DNA of 64,000 bases from contig BMUD01000009.1 of the NCBI GenBank assembly GCA_014650015.1, positions 1 through 64,000 on the forward strand, in the 5' to 3' direction. Below the pieces are notes generated by a model, which saw only the letters and a list, made by a program, of their open reading frames with translations, did not search any database and was not told where the DNA came from. Within the stretch, counting starts at the first letter, position 1, and each line of letters starts with the position of its first letter. Made by a program: the position numbers and the translations under genes. This stretch comes from Streptomyces griseoloalbus (GTDB lineage Bacteria > Actinomycetota > Actinomycetes > Streptomycetales > Streptomycetaceae). Positions 1 through 8,278 of the stretch are shown in pieces.

Positions 1-81
1 CGGGTACGTCACCCCGCTCGAGACCAGGGCACTGACGACGCAAGACCTCGCCCCCGCAGCGTAACCACCCGCTGTCCACGA

Positions 82-396
82 TCAGGGGGGAGCTTCACTG
101 GTCCGGAACTGAATGTCGTGTGGACCGAACACGGCGCGGGACGCCGTGTTCTCCGGGCTGGCCGAATCCGCTGATGCGGCTGGCTTGGCTTGATCATGCG
201 TGGCAGACGGTGCCCCCGCGACGGCGGGTGGCTTCGAGTCGTCAGCAGAGCTGTGCCGGTTGTTGACGAACACCGTGGCTGCGATGCCAACGACGGGCAC
301 GACGATGCCTACGACCCACCAGGCCCAGCGCGGCTGCCCCGGCGCAGACGTGCCCGGACCCGCTGCCGACGGATTGCTACCGCTGCTGTTCGTCAC
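82..396 (-). CDS. Hypothetical single-pass membrane protein
   Basis: About 104 residues. The N-terminus is Ser/Gly/Pro rich and probably cytoplasmic. One hydrophobic helix follows at about residues 25-45 (WAWWVVGIVVPVVGIAAT), then an Ala/Ser/Pro-rich hydrophilic tail. The GTG start at 396 has a GGGAAG-type ribosome site just upstream on the minus strand. No family is recognised. The shape suggests a small membrane-anchored protein with an extracytoplasmic tail. Expression is unproven. Confidence 0.55.
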   Translation of the reverse strand: MTNSSGSNPSAAGPGTSAPGQPRWAWWVVGIVVPVVGIAATVFVNNRHSSADDSKPPAVAGAPSATHDQAKPAASADSASPENTASRAVFGPHDIQFRTSEAPP

Positions 397-944
397 AACT
401 TCCCCACTACTTCACTGGCATCCCGGCCGTTCACACTATGACGGACTCCGTAGCCCGGTGATCAGTTCCCACTGCGTCACGGAGTCGAAGGTCGCAATCG
501 GGCGGGCTGACCGCGCGCAGCGCCGCGAACGACGCCTCGCTGCGCAGACCTTCCGCAGAGGCTGGCCGCAACGGCGGGGCGCAAGTGAGATGATCTCTCA
601 TGCCGTCAGTGTGCTCGCGACCACTGACAACACCCACGGCGGCCCAGTAACACCCATCTGGACCTGCCCCGGGCGGGCGGCGACCTCCGGCGGGTGCTGG
701 CGGTGCTGAGATTCCCGGAAGGAAACGGCTGGCCCTGGGCGCTCGCCGAAGGCCCGGCCGACGCCGGGGCGGCGAAAAGGTTGGTGTGCGGGGCCGAAGG
801 AACCGGGTAACGTGTTTGTCATGTTCTTCCAAACGCCGATTTACGAGTGAGAGCGTGATGGGTCCCTGTGACGTCCTTTGATGTCGCCGCCCATCCCCCA
901 CCGATGAATCCGTAGATCACTTCACATCATTACCGGGAGAACCC
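397..944. other. Stretch without a convincing gene
   Basis: Both strands carry open frames because of the high GC, but none shows natural composition or a good ribosome site. It contains the divergent upstream regions of the minus-strand membrane gene and the plus-strand gene at 945. No repeat or RNA gene was recognised. Confidence 0.5.
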
Positions 945-1160
945 GTGACCGTGAGCAAGAACATCAACAACCCCGTGGGCATGGGCGGTGGCCAGCGCAA
1001 GAAGCTGTCCCGCGCCGAACGGCAGAACAACGGTCCGCACCGCAACCTCGACCGCCAGGGCGCAGCCGACCAGAAGGCGGAGCTGGTGCGCAAGATGCGC
1101 GAGAAGACAGGCGCAGCCGAGGGCGCCGGGCAGACGAGCGACGACACCGCACAGAGCTGA
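945..1160 (+). CDS. Small basic protein, DUF6243-like
   Basis: 71 residues, highly charged and soluble, with the motif GMGGGQRKKLSRAERQNNG followed by DRQGAADQKAELVRKMRE. This matches the small Streptomyces DUF6243-type proteins as I remember them; their role is unknown. The GTG start at 945 has GGGAGA about 6 bases upstream. A strong hairpin follows the stop, so it is probably a monocistronic unit. The family name rests on pattern memory, not on a search. Confidence 0.7.
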   Translation: MTVSKNINNPVGMGGGQRKKLSRAERQNNGPHRNLDRQGAADQKAELVRKMREKTGAAEGAGQTSDDTAQS

Positions 1161-1193
1161 CGCACCGCCGCCGCAGGGCGGCACCGCATGGGG

Positions 1194-1230
1194 GCAGGGC
1201 CCGGACCGCGACGCGCGGTCCGGGCCCTGC
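1194..1230 (+). terminator. Strong hairpin terminator after the DUF6243-like gene
   Basis: A perfect 17-bp stem (1194-1210 with 1214-1230) and a 3-base loop lie 34 bases past the stop codon. No T-run follows, as is usual for actinobacterial terminators. Confidence 0.7.
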
Positions 1231-1516
1231 TGCCGTACCGGGCACGGCCGGTCCCGCTCAGCTCTCGGCCGAGCACCCGCGTCTCAGCCGACCACCCGGG
1301 GCGGCCGCAGATTCAGCAGCCCCGTCACCACCACCCGAGCGTGCACCAGCAGCATCACCACCAGCGCGTTCCCCGTGCCCAGCCCGGGCGACACTGTCAG
1401 GAAGAGCGTGCAGGGCGTCCTTCGCCGCTTTGTGCGGGGTCAGTCCCGTCGAGCGTCCCTAGGGACGCCGGCAGTTCCGTCGCCTCAACCGTGGTGGCGA
1501 CCGTCAGACCAATGCC

Positions 1517-1702
1517 GTGCTCCAACGCATCGTGTTCACCCGCCGGCGGGTCGACCCACGAACTCCGGACTATTACGAGCGCCGGATCAAGGAGGGCAAG
1601 ACCCGGCGCGAAATCGTCCGTTGCCTCAAACGCTACGCGGCTCGGGACGTCTTCCACCTGGTCGGACAGCTACAGCCAGGACCCCGCTCACAGGGGCTGT
1701 GA
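1517..1702 (+). pseudogene. Transposase C-terminal relic, IS110-type
   Basis: The translated segment YYERRIKEGKTRREIVRCLKR followed by YAARDVFHLV resembles the extreme C-terminus of IS110-family transposases (a tyrosine, then G-K-x-x-R-E-x-x-R-C-L-K-R-Y-x-A-R). Nothing of the N-terminal DEDD catalytic domain is visible upstream, so this is a fragment. It sits a little over 100 bases left of the intact IS5-type element, consistent with a site of repeated insertions. Confidence 0.45.
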
Positions 1703-1849
1703 GGCTGCCCCTGCAGGGCTGTCAGTGGCGGACTTACCGTGGGGCCGCCCCCGTCGCCTCGTCGAGGCCGACGGGCCAGGGCGCTGAGACGTTCGGGTCT
1801 CTGCAGAATTACACGTCATCTCATTTGGGCTGTTCGATAGCCTGCCCGT

Positions 1850-2206
1850 GTGGGGATCGTTGAGCGGCTGGTGCCGGATGAGCTGTGGGAGTTGTTCCAG
1901 CGTGTGGTGCCGGAGGCGCCGACTCATCCTCAGGGCGGCGGCCGCCGTCGGCACGGTGACCGGGAAGTGCTGGCCGCGATCGTGTTCGTCGCGACCTCGG
2001 GCTGCACGTGGCAGCAGTTGCCGTCCGCGTCGTTCGGGCTGTCGGGAGCGACGGCTCACCGGCGCTTCACGGAGTGGTCGAAGGCCAGGGTGTGGGCCAA
2101 GCTCCACCGCCTGGTCCTCGACGAACTCGGCTCGCGCGGCGAGCTGGACTGGTCTCGCTGCGCGATCGACTCGGTGAACATGCGGGCCCTGAAAAGGGGG
2201 AGCTGA
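1850..2206 (+). CDS. IS5-family transposase, N-terminal part (orfA)
   Basis: 118 residues. Contains the N-terminal DUF4096-like region of IS5/IS427 transposases (LVPDELWELFQRVVPEAP, then GDREVLAAIVFVATSGCTWQQLP), and ends in CAIDSVNMRALKRGS. CAIDS carries the first catalytic Asp of the DDE triad. The GTG at 1850 is the likely start. The frame stops just after the run GAAAAGGGGG (2191-2200). A -1 slip there joins it to orfB to make the full enzyme. Confidence 0.8.
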   Translation: MGIVERLVPDELWELFQRVVPEAPTHPQGGGRRRHGDREVLAAIVFVATSGCTWQQLPSASFGLSGATAHRRFTEWSKARVWAKLHRLVLDELGSRGELDWSRCAIDSVNMRALKRGS

Positions 2207-2655
2207 CAGGTCCGAATCCTGTCGACCGGGGCAAGTACGGCTCGAAGATCCACTTGATCACCGAGCGGACCGGCCTGCCCCTGTCTGTCGGCATCTCCGG
2301 GGCAAACCTGCACGACAGCCAGGCCCTGATCCCGCTGGTGAAGGGCATACCACCGATCCGTTCCCGGCGAGGGCGAAGGCGGCGCCGCCCGGGCAAGCTC
2401 CATGGCGACAAGGGCTACGACTACGACCACTTGCGACGATGGTTACGCGGCCGTGGCATCACGCCCCGGATCGCCCGCAAGGGCACGGACTCCAGTCAAC
2501 GACTGGGCCGGCACCGCTGGACCATCGAACGCACCATGGCCTGGCTCGCCGGATGCCGGCGCCTGCACCGCCGCTACGAGCGCAAAGCCAGCCACTTCCT
2601 CGCCTTCACCAGCATCGCCTGCACCCTCATCTGCTACCGCCGCCTCACCAAATGA
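2194..2655 (+). CDS. IS5-family transposase, C-terminal part (orfB, reached by -1 frameshift)
   Basis: Continues the transposase in the -1 frame: GELTGPNPVDRGKYGSKIHL, then LHGDKGYDYDHLRR with the second catalytic Asp, and RHRWTIERTMAWL with the catalytic Glu. It ends 9 bases before the right end of the element. No start codon lies near the join, so expression should need slippage on the A4G5 run, as in related elements. The upstream open part of this frame is out of register with the orfA coding sequence. Confidence 0.8.
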   Translation, partial: KGELTGPNPVDRGKYGSKIHLITERTGLPLSVGISGANLHDSQALIPLVKGIPPIRSRRGRRRRRPGKLHGDKGYDYDHLRRWLRGRGITPRIARKGTDSSQRLGRHRWTIERTMAWLAGCRRLHRRYERKASHFLAFTSIACTLICYRRLTK

Positions 2656-2667
2656 GACGGCTTGTAA

Positions 2668-3154
2668 GGACAAGGTCTGGGTGCACGGCGACCGGATCAC
2701 CGACGGCCACGTCGCTCTCGACATGCGCCTCACCCCAGGTCTCGACCCTGGCGAGGTCGGCCGGGACGGGCAGTGGGTCCTCCGCAAAGCGCAGCCCTCA
2801 CGCTGGGTGGCTGAGCAGCACCCCGACCTCTCAGACGTCATTCCTGACCAGGCCGACGGCGCGGACTGGAGCGAGGTCGCCTGGTCGGCCTGGGTGACCC
2901 GCGGCCTGCGTATCGGCGCGCTACAGGGCGCCGCGGTGGCAGTGGACCACGGATGGCTCTCTCGCCTCCAACCCGGCTACCGGATCGAGGAGGCTCCCGG
3001 ACACGGGCTCCTGCGGATCGTGACCAAGAACCCCGAGCCGTCGCTGCTGTCGGACGGTACCGCGCACCGAACGGTGATCGGTGTCGTGATGCCCACGCCC
3101 ATCGAGGGTTCGGGTGCTGTCCTTGAAGCCATCGTGCAGGACCTTGCCGGGTGA
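2668..3154 (+). pseudogene. 5'-truncated gene of unknown function, beheaded by the IS5 element
   Basis: The open frame runs straight out of the IS right end with no start codon of its own near the junction. The surviving ~160 residues look like genuine protein (VWVHGDRITDGHVALDMRL, then GRDGQWVLRKAQPSRWVAEQ), ending IEGSGAVLEAIVQDLAG. No family is recognised. Its stop overlaps the GTG of the next gene by 3 bases, so the two formed a translationally coupled pair before the insertion. The missing 5' part was not found left of the element. Confidence 0.6.
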
Positions 3155-3960
3155 GCAAGCGGCCTCAGCTTCCAGGGGATCCCTCCGACCTGTACCTGCG
3201 CATCTCCTACGACGACGAGCTCTGGGACACCCCGCAGGCCGACACGCTGGAGCGGTGGAGTGTGTCCGTCCTCCACCGCCGGCGTGTGCACGACGGAAGC
3301 CAGGGGCCGACGGCCACGGGCAACTGCGTCACCGTGGAGTGCCCTGCGTGCACGGTCGAGGACGCCACCGTGGGGTCGATGACGTTCTACCGGGTCCACC
3401 TCGACCGCGGCCGGAATGCGTTCCGGGCGATGGAAGAGGAATCCGAGGAGCTGTACGAAACCGCCCAGGTGCTCCTCGATCCCGAGACGGGCTTCTTCAC
3501 CAGCGAGGTCAGCGAACTGGTGGAGTACGTGGGCTCCGCGCTGCTCGTCATGGACCGTGTGACGCTGGATCCCCCGTGGCATGGGCATGGACTGGCGGCC
3601 GTACTTGGCTGCGAGGTGATCCACCGGCTCATGGCCGGCTGCCGGGCCATCGCCTGCTCACCTGGCATCACCGACCTCAGCAGCCAGCGTCTGACAGACC
3701 AGGCCGAGTGGGACCGCGTGAACACCAAGATCGCCCAGGGATGGCAGAGCCTCGGATTCCGCCTCTACCGCGACAACGTCTATCTCCTCTCGCCCGCCTC
3801 GCAGGACCTGGAGGAACAGCGCGGCGCCCTTCGAGGGCGGCTCGCAGAACTCGGTGCCTCCTGGCGGAAGGGGCACATCATGACTGGCCTCGCCGCCACG
3901 GGAGGCGGGCACGCCAGGGGTCGGGCTAGGCGCGGGCGGGGGGCAGTTCGTAGCGGCTGA
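3151..3960 (+). CDS. Unknown protein with a GNAT-like segment
   Basis: 269 residues. The N-terminal half is rich in acidic and aromatic residues. Around residue 135-155 the segment ALLVMDRVTLDPPWHGHGL then AAVLGCEVIHRLMAG resembles the acetyl-CoA binding loop of GNAT acetyltransferases (beta strand, then R/Q-x-x-G-x-G/A), but the match is weak. The GTG at 3151 overlaps the previous stop, so it was coupled to the truncated gene. The last ~35 bases overlap the 3' end of the convergent gene at 3926. The Arg/Gly-rich end suggests the true C-terminus may be degraded. Confidence 0.55.
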   Translation: MSKRPQLPGDPSDLYLRISYDDELWDTPQADTLERWSVSVLHRRRVHDGSQGPTATGNCVTVECPACTVEDATVGSMTFYRVHLDRGRNAFRAMEEESEELYETAQVLLDPETGFFTSEVSELVEYVGSALLVMDRVTLDPPWHGHGLAAVLGCEVIHRLMAGCRAIACSPGITDLSSQRLTDQAEWDRVNTKIAQGWQSLGFRLYRDNVYLLSPASQDLEEQRGALRGRLAELGASWRKGHIMTGLAATGGGHARGRARRGRGAVRSG

Positions 3961-5449
3961 CTGCCAGGTATGTCTCCGGTGTCGCCGATTCGAGGAGACC
4001 CACGTTTCCCTCCAGGTCGAGTTCTGGCTCCCGGGGACGGCGTAGAAGGTCACTCCAGTTGCTTGCCGCACCCTGCTCATAGGCGTCGCGGAGTAGATAA
4101 CGCAGCCGTGGGCGGGCTTCCTCCTGCTGTTCGCGGAAGATGCGCCGCTGGGTGAGCCCCTGTTCTTCCTGGGCTTCGTCGCTGAGTTCCAGGTCGGCAG
4201 GAGGCTGGTCCTCGGCGCGCAGTCCTGGGGTGCGCCGGGCGATGGCGAGGTCCTCCTCGTGGAGGCGCTCGCAGGCGGCGAACAGCTTCCGGGACATGCC
4301 GAGGTGGACCTCAGTTCCGGGGATGCGGCAGCTCAGGAAGTCGTCGAGGCCCATGGAGCGGATTCCGACGCGCAGCGTGTGCTCCTCCGCACCGGTCACT
4401 GCTCGGCGGGCGTCGGCCCGCATGGCGAAAGTGAGGCCATCGCTTTCCAGGGGCGTGGTCAGCCCGGAGCGCCGGTGACGGGAAGCGCGGTCGGCGGGAA
4501 CGGGCACGGTGCGCAACTGTGAGGCGGGAGCCGAGCGTAGCGCCAGGTAGGCGAGCATCTGGGCGCGGGCCGCGCCGATGAGCGCGTCGTCGCTGTCGCC
4601 GAGGTGGTCTTCCAGGTTGCCGGGGCCCGCCGCGTCGTCGGCGGTGTCGGACCCGTAGGGGGCGAGCGGGGGCTGGCCGGGGTGCAGGTTGTGGTCGATG
4701 GTCAGGAAGAGGTCGTCACCGGGCCGTACGGACGCCCCGACCAGGACGGTGCGGTGCGCGTACGCGCTGAGGACGTTGCTGCCGGCCGTCAGCTGCGCCC
4801 ACCCCTTGCGAAGTGTGCCGACACCGACATCGCCGCCCTTGGCCTCGATTAGCCAGTACAGCTCTTCTGCCTCGTGGTGCCCCCACAGGTCGGGCAGCTT
4901 CTTCTTCGGATCTTTGAACGTCTTGTGCAGAGCCGGGACGGGGCCGCCGAGTTCGAGGTGTTCGGTCTGGCCGAGGCCGAGCAGCGAGCGGCAGGCCCAC
5001 TCGGTCATCGTCATGCCCAGCCGGTAGCCGGCGGCATTCTTCGCGCTGCGCTCGGTACCGTGGGCGTAGACCGGGTTCCAGGTGAGGCGCCTGCCCTTAG
5101 CGCCTGGCACGGGATGTCGGGGCTTCACGGGATGCGCGCCGAGGTAGGCGTACAGCGGGGCGACCCGGGCAACGAGCTCCCCGTGTGCGTAGCGCGGCTG
5201 GTTTTGCAGGTGCGGTGTGACGTCGCGGCCGACTTCGGTGGCGGCCTTGATGATTTCCCGCCATGTGGTGGTCGGCGCGTACCAGCCGTCGGCCGCCGGG
5301 AATCCGTCCGATCCGGTCCACGTCTTGTGCTTGGCCGTCCGCCACTGCCGCCGGGGCTTGTCTGCAGGTCCGTTGCGAAACAGGACCGGTATGTCGAAGC
5401 TGTCGGCGTAGGTCAGCGGCGGCTCGTCGGGGACGTGTGCGGGGATCAT
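3926..5449 (-). CDS. Putative PD-(D/E)XK-type nuclease, unknown protein
   Basis: About 507 residues from the ATG at 5449. A PD-(D/E)XK-like pattern is visible: E150 in MTMTEWACR, P186-D187 in KKKLPDLWG, E202-A-K204 in YWLIEAKGG, then Q219 in RKGWAQLTAG, in the order and spacing of that fold. The rest matches nothing I know. The C-terminal third is rich in Glu, Gln and Arg (EAQEEQGLTQRRIFREQQEEA), probably helical. It lies 151 bp downstream of the HEPN-like gene on the same strand. The start is uncertain because the frame stays open further upstream with no clear ribosome site. The nuclease role is inferred from motif spacing only. Confidence 0.5.
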   Translation of the reverse strand: MIPAHVPDEPPLTYADSFDIPVLFRNGPADKPRRQWRTAKHKTWTGSDGFPAADGWYAPTTTWREIIKAATEVGRDVTPHLQNQPRYAHGELVARVAPLYAYLGAHPVKPRHPVPGAKGRRLTWNPVYAHGTERSAKNAAGYRLGMTMTEWACRSLLGLGQTEHLELGGPVPALHKTFKDPKKKLPDLWGHHEAEELYWLIEAKGGDVGVGTLRKGWAQLTAGSNVLSAYAHRTVLVGASVRPGDDLFLTIDHNLHPGQPPLAPYGSDTADDAAGPGNLEDHLGDSDDALIGAARAQMLAYLALRSAPASQLRTVPVPADRASRHRRSGLTTPLESDGLTFAMRADARRAVTGAEEHTLRVGIRSMGLDDFLSCRIPGTEVHLGMSRKLFAACERLHEEDLAIARRTPGLRAEDQPPADLELSDEAQEEQGLTQRRIFREQQEEARPRLRYLLRDAYEQGAASNWSDLLRRPREPELDLEGNVGLLESATPETYLAVSRYELPPARA

Positions 5450-5600
5450 GCGGATCACTCTGGCACGGCTCAGGGTCCTTCCTGCCGCCGGGCGGCGGGC
5501 CGCCGATCTGCTTGACTCCCGTCGGCATGGTGCATTCACGGCCATGCCGAAGGCGACCGGCGTTGTTGGCCTGTCCGCACGCCTGCTCGCGTTGCACTGC

Positions 5601-6914
5601 TCACGGTCGGTCGGGCCAGAAGGTCGACAAGGGGAGTCGGACGGAGGGCAGTTGTACCGCCTGGATTGGTCCGAGAGCGGCTGCAGCAGCGCGAAGAGCT
5701 TGGTCGTAGGAGCCGGAGCCAAGGACTTCAGCAGAACAGGCAGGACAGTTACCGGGGCGGCGGGAATGACCGGCGCTGCGATCTCCGGAGCCTCGGACGT
5801 GCGCGAAGGCGTCGTCGGGAAAGTCGGCTCGCACGGCATGCCAGACTCCGAGGCGCTCGTCGTCGGGTAGCCCGGCCGCTACGGCAGGGCGCATTGGAGG
5901 CAGCAGGCGACCGTGGTCCTGGACAAGAAACACCCGGTCGGTGAAGTCGACGCTGTCCCCCTCGGGACGCTCCTGCTCCAGCCACGCCTGCGCCTCCTCG
6001 CGGGTGCCCGGCCCCCAGAGATAATCCGTCGGGAACCGCGTGGTCTCGTAGCGGGTGTCGAACTCCGCCCAGTGAGCATCGTCCCAGCGACTGCCCGGTA
6101 CGAAGGGGATGGCGCGCACCACGACGTGCTGGTACTCGTCGTCCTCCTGATCTTCCATGGGACCGGGGACGGCGAGAGCGTGGGCGGGCTCCATCCGAGC
6201 CCGCCCGGAACCGTTCCAGCTCAGCACGGCGACCTCCCGGCGCAGAGGTGCCGGGTACAGGCGCCCACCGGGAGTGGCGTGCCCCCACAGCTGGTTGATC
6301 AGTTCCGCCAGATCCCGCACCGTTCGGGCCGCCTCGACGGGGGTGTCGACATGGTGGCCGGAGGGATGGGCAACGTAGTTACGCAGCCTGGCCAGCGCCT
6401 CTTCGACCGCGCGGCTGCGCCGCCCGCGGAGCAGACCCGCGGTACGCGCCCACAGGCGGAGCCCGTGCAGCATCCCGTTGAACTCGATGGCCTGGGTGGC
6501 GACGACCAGCTTCGCACGTTGCCGCGTCATTCTGTCTGCACGCTTCTTGACGTCGTCGTACGACGAGACGGTGTAGGAGACGTCCGGGGCCTGGGGGACG
6601 CGGAAGGTGATGGTGCCGGCGCACCATTCCAGGAAGCGGTCTCGCAACGCCTGCTCGTAGATGAGGAGCGCCTGGTCGCCGACGATGGTGTACACGTCGT
6701 AGCACAGCACGCCGTAGGCGAAGACGGTGCGCAGCCGCTCGAACGAGTCGCGTGTTCCGGCCGCGACACCCGCCGTCAGGTCGCAGTCGGCGATCTGACG
6801 CTGCTGGAACTCCGCAGCGTCATCGGGCTTCATACGGCCGCCGAGCCCGTAGGGATTGAACGCCAGCGACAGATCATCCGCAGCGCGCAACTCCTCAAGC
6901 GACCGGATCTCCAT
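5601..6914 (-). CDS. HEPN-like protein of unknown function
   Basis: 437 residues. The ATG at 6914 has an excellent ribosome site (AGGAG, 7 bases upstream). Residues 170-215 contain R178-N-Y-V-A-H183, an R-X4-H pair followed by a helix (AARTVRDLAELINQLWG). This is the hallmark of HEPN domains, many of which are RNases in defence or toxin systems. The N-terminal region (FAYGVLCYDVYTIVGDQAL, then LIYEQALRDRFLEW) is helical and resembles the first HEPN helices. The C-terminal 200 residues are unrecognised. The gene is in the same orientation as the nuclease-like gene downstream and sits beside a phage terminase relic, so a defence role is plausible but unproven. Confidence 0.5.
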   Translation of the reverse strand: MEIRSLEELRAADDLSLAFNPYGLGGRMKPDDAAEFQQRQIADCDLTAGVAAGTRDSFERLRTVFAYGVLCYDVYTIVGDQALLIYEQALRDRFLEWCAGTITFRVPQAPDVSYTVSSYDDVKKRADRMTRQRAKLVVATQAIEFNGMLHGLRLWARTAGLLRGRRSRAVEEALARLRNYVAHPSGHHVDTPVEAARTVRDLAELINQLWGHATPGGRLYPAPLRREVAVLSWNGSGRARMEPAHALAVPGPMEDQEDDEYQHVVVRAIPFVPGSRWDDAHWAEFDTRYETTRFPTDYLWGPGTREEAQAWLEQERPEGDSVDFTDRVFLVQDHGRLLPPMRPAVAAGLPDDERLGVWHAVRADFPDDAFAHVRGSGDRSAGHSRRPGNCPACSAEVLGSGSYDQALRAAAAALGPIQAVQLPSVRLPLSTFWPDRP

Positions 6915-6952
6915 GTACTTCTCCTCACGATGGGAAACGGGCCAGCATGCAC

Positions 6953-7433
6953 CTACAGGCCCCCTGTCGGCCACCCCTTTCCTTGGGGTGACTTGGCGAG
7001 GTCGACGCGAAATGACGCGGAACGGCAGTTGACCTTGGACAACGAAGCCAATCGCTCTGTCACCCAATCGAGGCGTTTGACCTCGGGATCGGGCTCGTGC
7101 AGTTCGATGCGTACGCGGCGCCGGTCGCCCTCGGCGGCGAGGAGTCGCTCGAAGGCGGAGTAGATCGCCTGGAGCATCTGCCCCGACCGCTTGCCTTACT
7201 TCTTGTAGTAGGAGAGGTCTTCGCACAGCGAGTAGGCCAGGTCCCAGTCGGACTGCTGGTAGAAGCTGGCCTGACTGGCCCCCTTCAGGGAGTCTCGCAG
7301 GATGCCAATTCCGGTCCGCCTTATACACCTTGACGGGCCGGGCCAGTCCGCGTGTCACGGACGGAACGTCGCCGCCCTTGCGCTCGCGGGGGCGAGCCAG
7401 GGCAGCTGCACGGCTGGGCACGGGGTCGGGCAT
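6953..7433 (-). pseudogene. Phage terminase small-subunit pseudogene (frameshift plus in-frame stop)
   Basis: Read on the minus strand, the product can be pieced together from two frames. MPDPVPSRAAALARPRERKG through ADRNWHP comes from the first; RDSLKGASQASFYQQSDWD through LAYSLCEDLSYYKK comes from the second. A TAA (7196-7198) then interrupts the frame before GKRSGQMLQAIYSAFERLL and AAEGDRRRVRIELHEPDPE. The arrangement is that of the actinophage terminase small-subunit family. A single-base indel near 7300-7315 and the stop both disable it. No large subunit follows. Confidence 0.65.
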
Positions 7434-7781
7434 CAGATCACCTCAACTCCGGCGATCTTGGCCGTTGTTGTGTAGCGTTGCTCCTGCGGACAGAGGGCAG
7501 GTCATTCTGCCCTTTCGTGCGCCCGACCGGTCTTCGCGGTCGGCTATTAGATGGGTCAGTTAACGGGCCGCTGCGAGACGCGCGCACCCGCCGGTTTCTG
7601 GCGCATTTTTTATTGAAGGCACCTGGGCCACGATCTGAAGGGTGAGAGTAAGACGGGCGCTGCAACGCCCACCTGGATGATTGCTCGCGTCGGCAGTCTC
7701 TCAGCACCAACCACGAAGTTAGTGGTCGGACTGAGGCTGCCTGCTTCCAGTTCGGCCCGTCGAGCTGGAGGCGCTCAACAG
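7434..7781. other. Stretch without a convincing gene
   Basis: No open frame with believable composition was found. Locally it is less GC-rich than the surroundings (for example the A/T run near 7605-7620), as expected for eroded foreign DNA. It holds the upstream region of the small membrane gene at 7782. Confidence 0.5.
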
Positions 7782-8267
7782 ATGGACTGGAACTCCATCA
7801 CCCTTTTTGTCCTCGGGGCATTCGGCATTCTGAGCCTGCTCGTAACGATGCTGACCTCGCTCGCGAGGCAGCTGCCCGAGCTAGCGAATGCCCTGCGTGC
7901 CGCGTGGTCCTCATTTCGGCGGCCCCGACGAGCGTCGCGAGTTGAGCGACAACGACCCCTAGAAGAAGCCGCCGGTCAGGAATTGAGCCGACAGCCAGGC
8001 GCAGAAGGCGAGGAACACGAAGCGACGCAGACGCACGGTGCCGGTGACTGCCGGTCGGGGCTCGTCGTGTCGGCCGATGCCGAACCACTTCCAGACGTGC
8101 TCGGAGAGGGTGTCTCGTCGGTCATCGGGGACAATGGCGACTCCTTCGATCGCACCGAACGCCCCGAGCCAGCCAACTTAGAGCTACGACCAGATATCCA
8201 TGCCGGCCGAGAGGGACTCGACCCCCCACCAGTCACAGGCTTCGGAGACCGGCGCTCTACCAGTTGA
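7782..8267 (+). CDS. Small membrane protein, unknown
   Basis: The ATG at 7782 has GGAGG 10 bases upstream. Residues 5-30 form one transmembrane helix (SITLFVLGAFGILSLLVTML), followed by a basic segment (SSFRRPRRASR), so the N-terminus is probably outside and the rest cytoplasmic. Residues after about 55 are of low complexity and the frame runs into the tRNA-like sequence. The real protein may have been shorter, with a frameshift extending it. No family is recognised. Confidence 0.45.
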   Translation: MDWNSITLFVLGAFGILSLLVTMLTSLARQLPELANALRAAWSSFRRPRRASRVERQRPLEEAAGQELSRQPGAEGEEHEATQTHGAGDCRSGLVVSADAEPLPDVLGEGVSSVIGDNGDSFDRTERPEPANLELRPDIHAGREGLDPPPVTGFGDRRSTS

Positions 8268-8278
8268 GCTATAGACCC
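8203..8278 (-). tRNA. Degenerate tRNA-like sequence, anticodon position reads CCG (Arg)
   Basis: On the minus strand a D-arm (GCTC / GAGC with loop AACTGGTA) and an anticodon arm (CCGGT, loop CTCCGAA, GCCTG) are well formed. The T-loop reads GTCGAGT instead of TTCGANT, the variable region is 8 bases, and the acceptor arms (GGGTCTA with TCGGCCG) pair at only 5 of 7 positions. It is therefore either an unusual phage-type tRNA or, more likely, a decayed tRNA gene. If functional, the anticodon CCG would decode CGG (Arg). Confidence 0.45.

Larger units (their letters stand above)
1812..2664 (+). mobile_element. IS5-family insertion sequence (IS427-like group)
   Basis: 853-bp element with imperfect terminal inverted repeats: CACGTCATCTCATTTGG on the left and, on the opposite strand, CAAGCCGTCTCATTTGG on the right (14 of 17 identical). 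TA flanks both ends (1810-1811 and 2665-2666), fitting a 2-bp TA target duplication. It carries one transposase split over two frames joined at a slippery run. It appears complete and may be active. Confidence 0.8.

Noticed and set aside
1188-1787. Plus-strand frames between the DUF6243-like gene and the IS5 element
   Set aside because: Low-complexity composition and no ribosome site. Only the short IS110-like tail at 1517-1702 looks like real protein.
5450-5839. N-terminal extension of the nuclease-like gene up to 5,839
   Set aside because: The extra 130 residues are Pro/Arg-rich, overlap the HEPN gene and have no ribosome site. The ATG at 5,449 is more likely.
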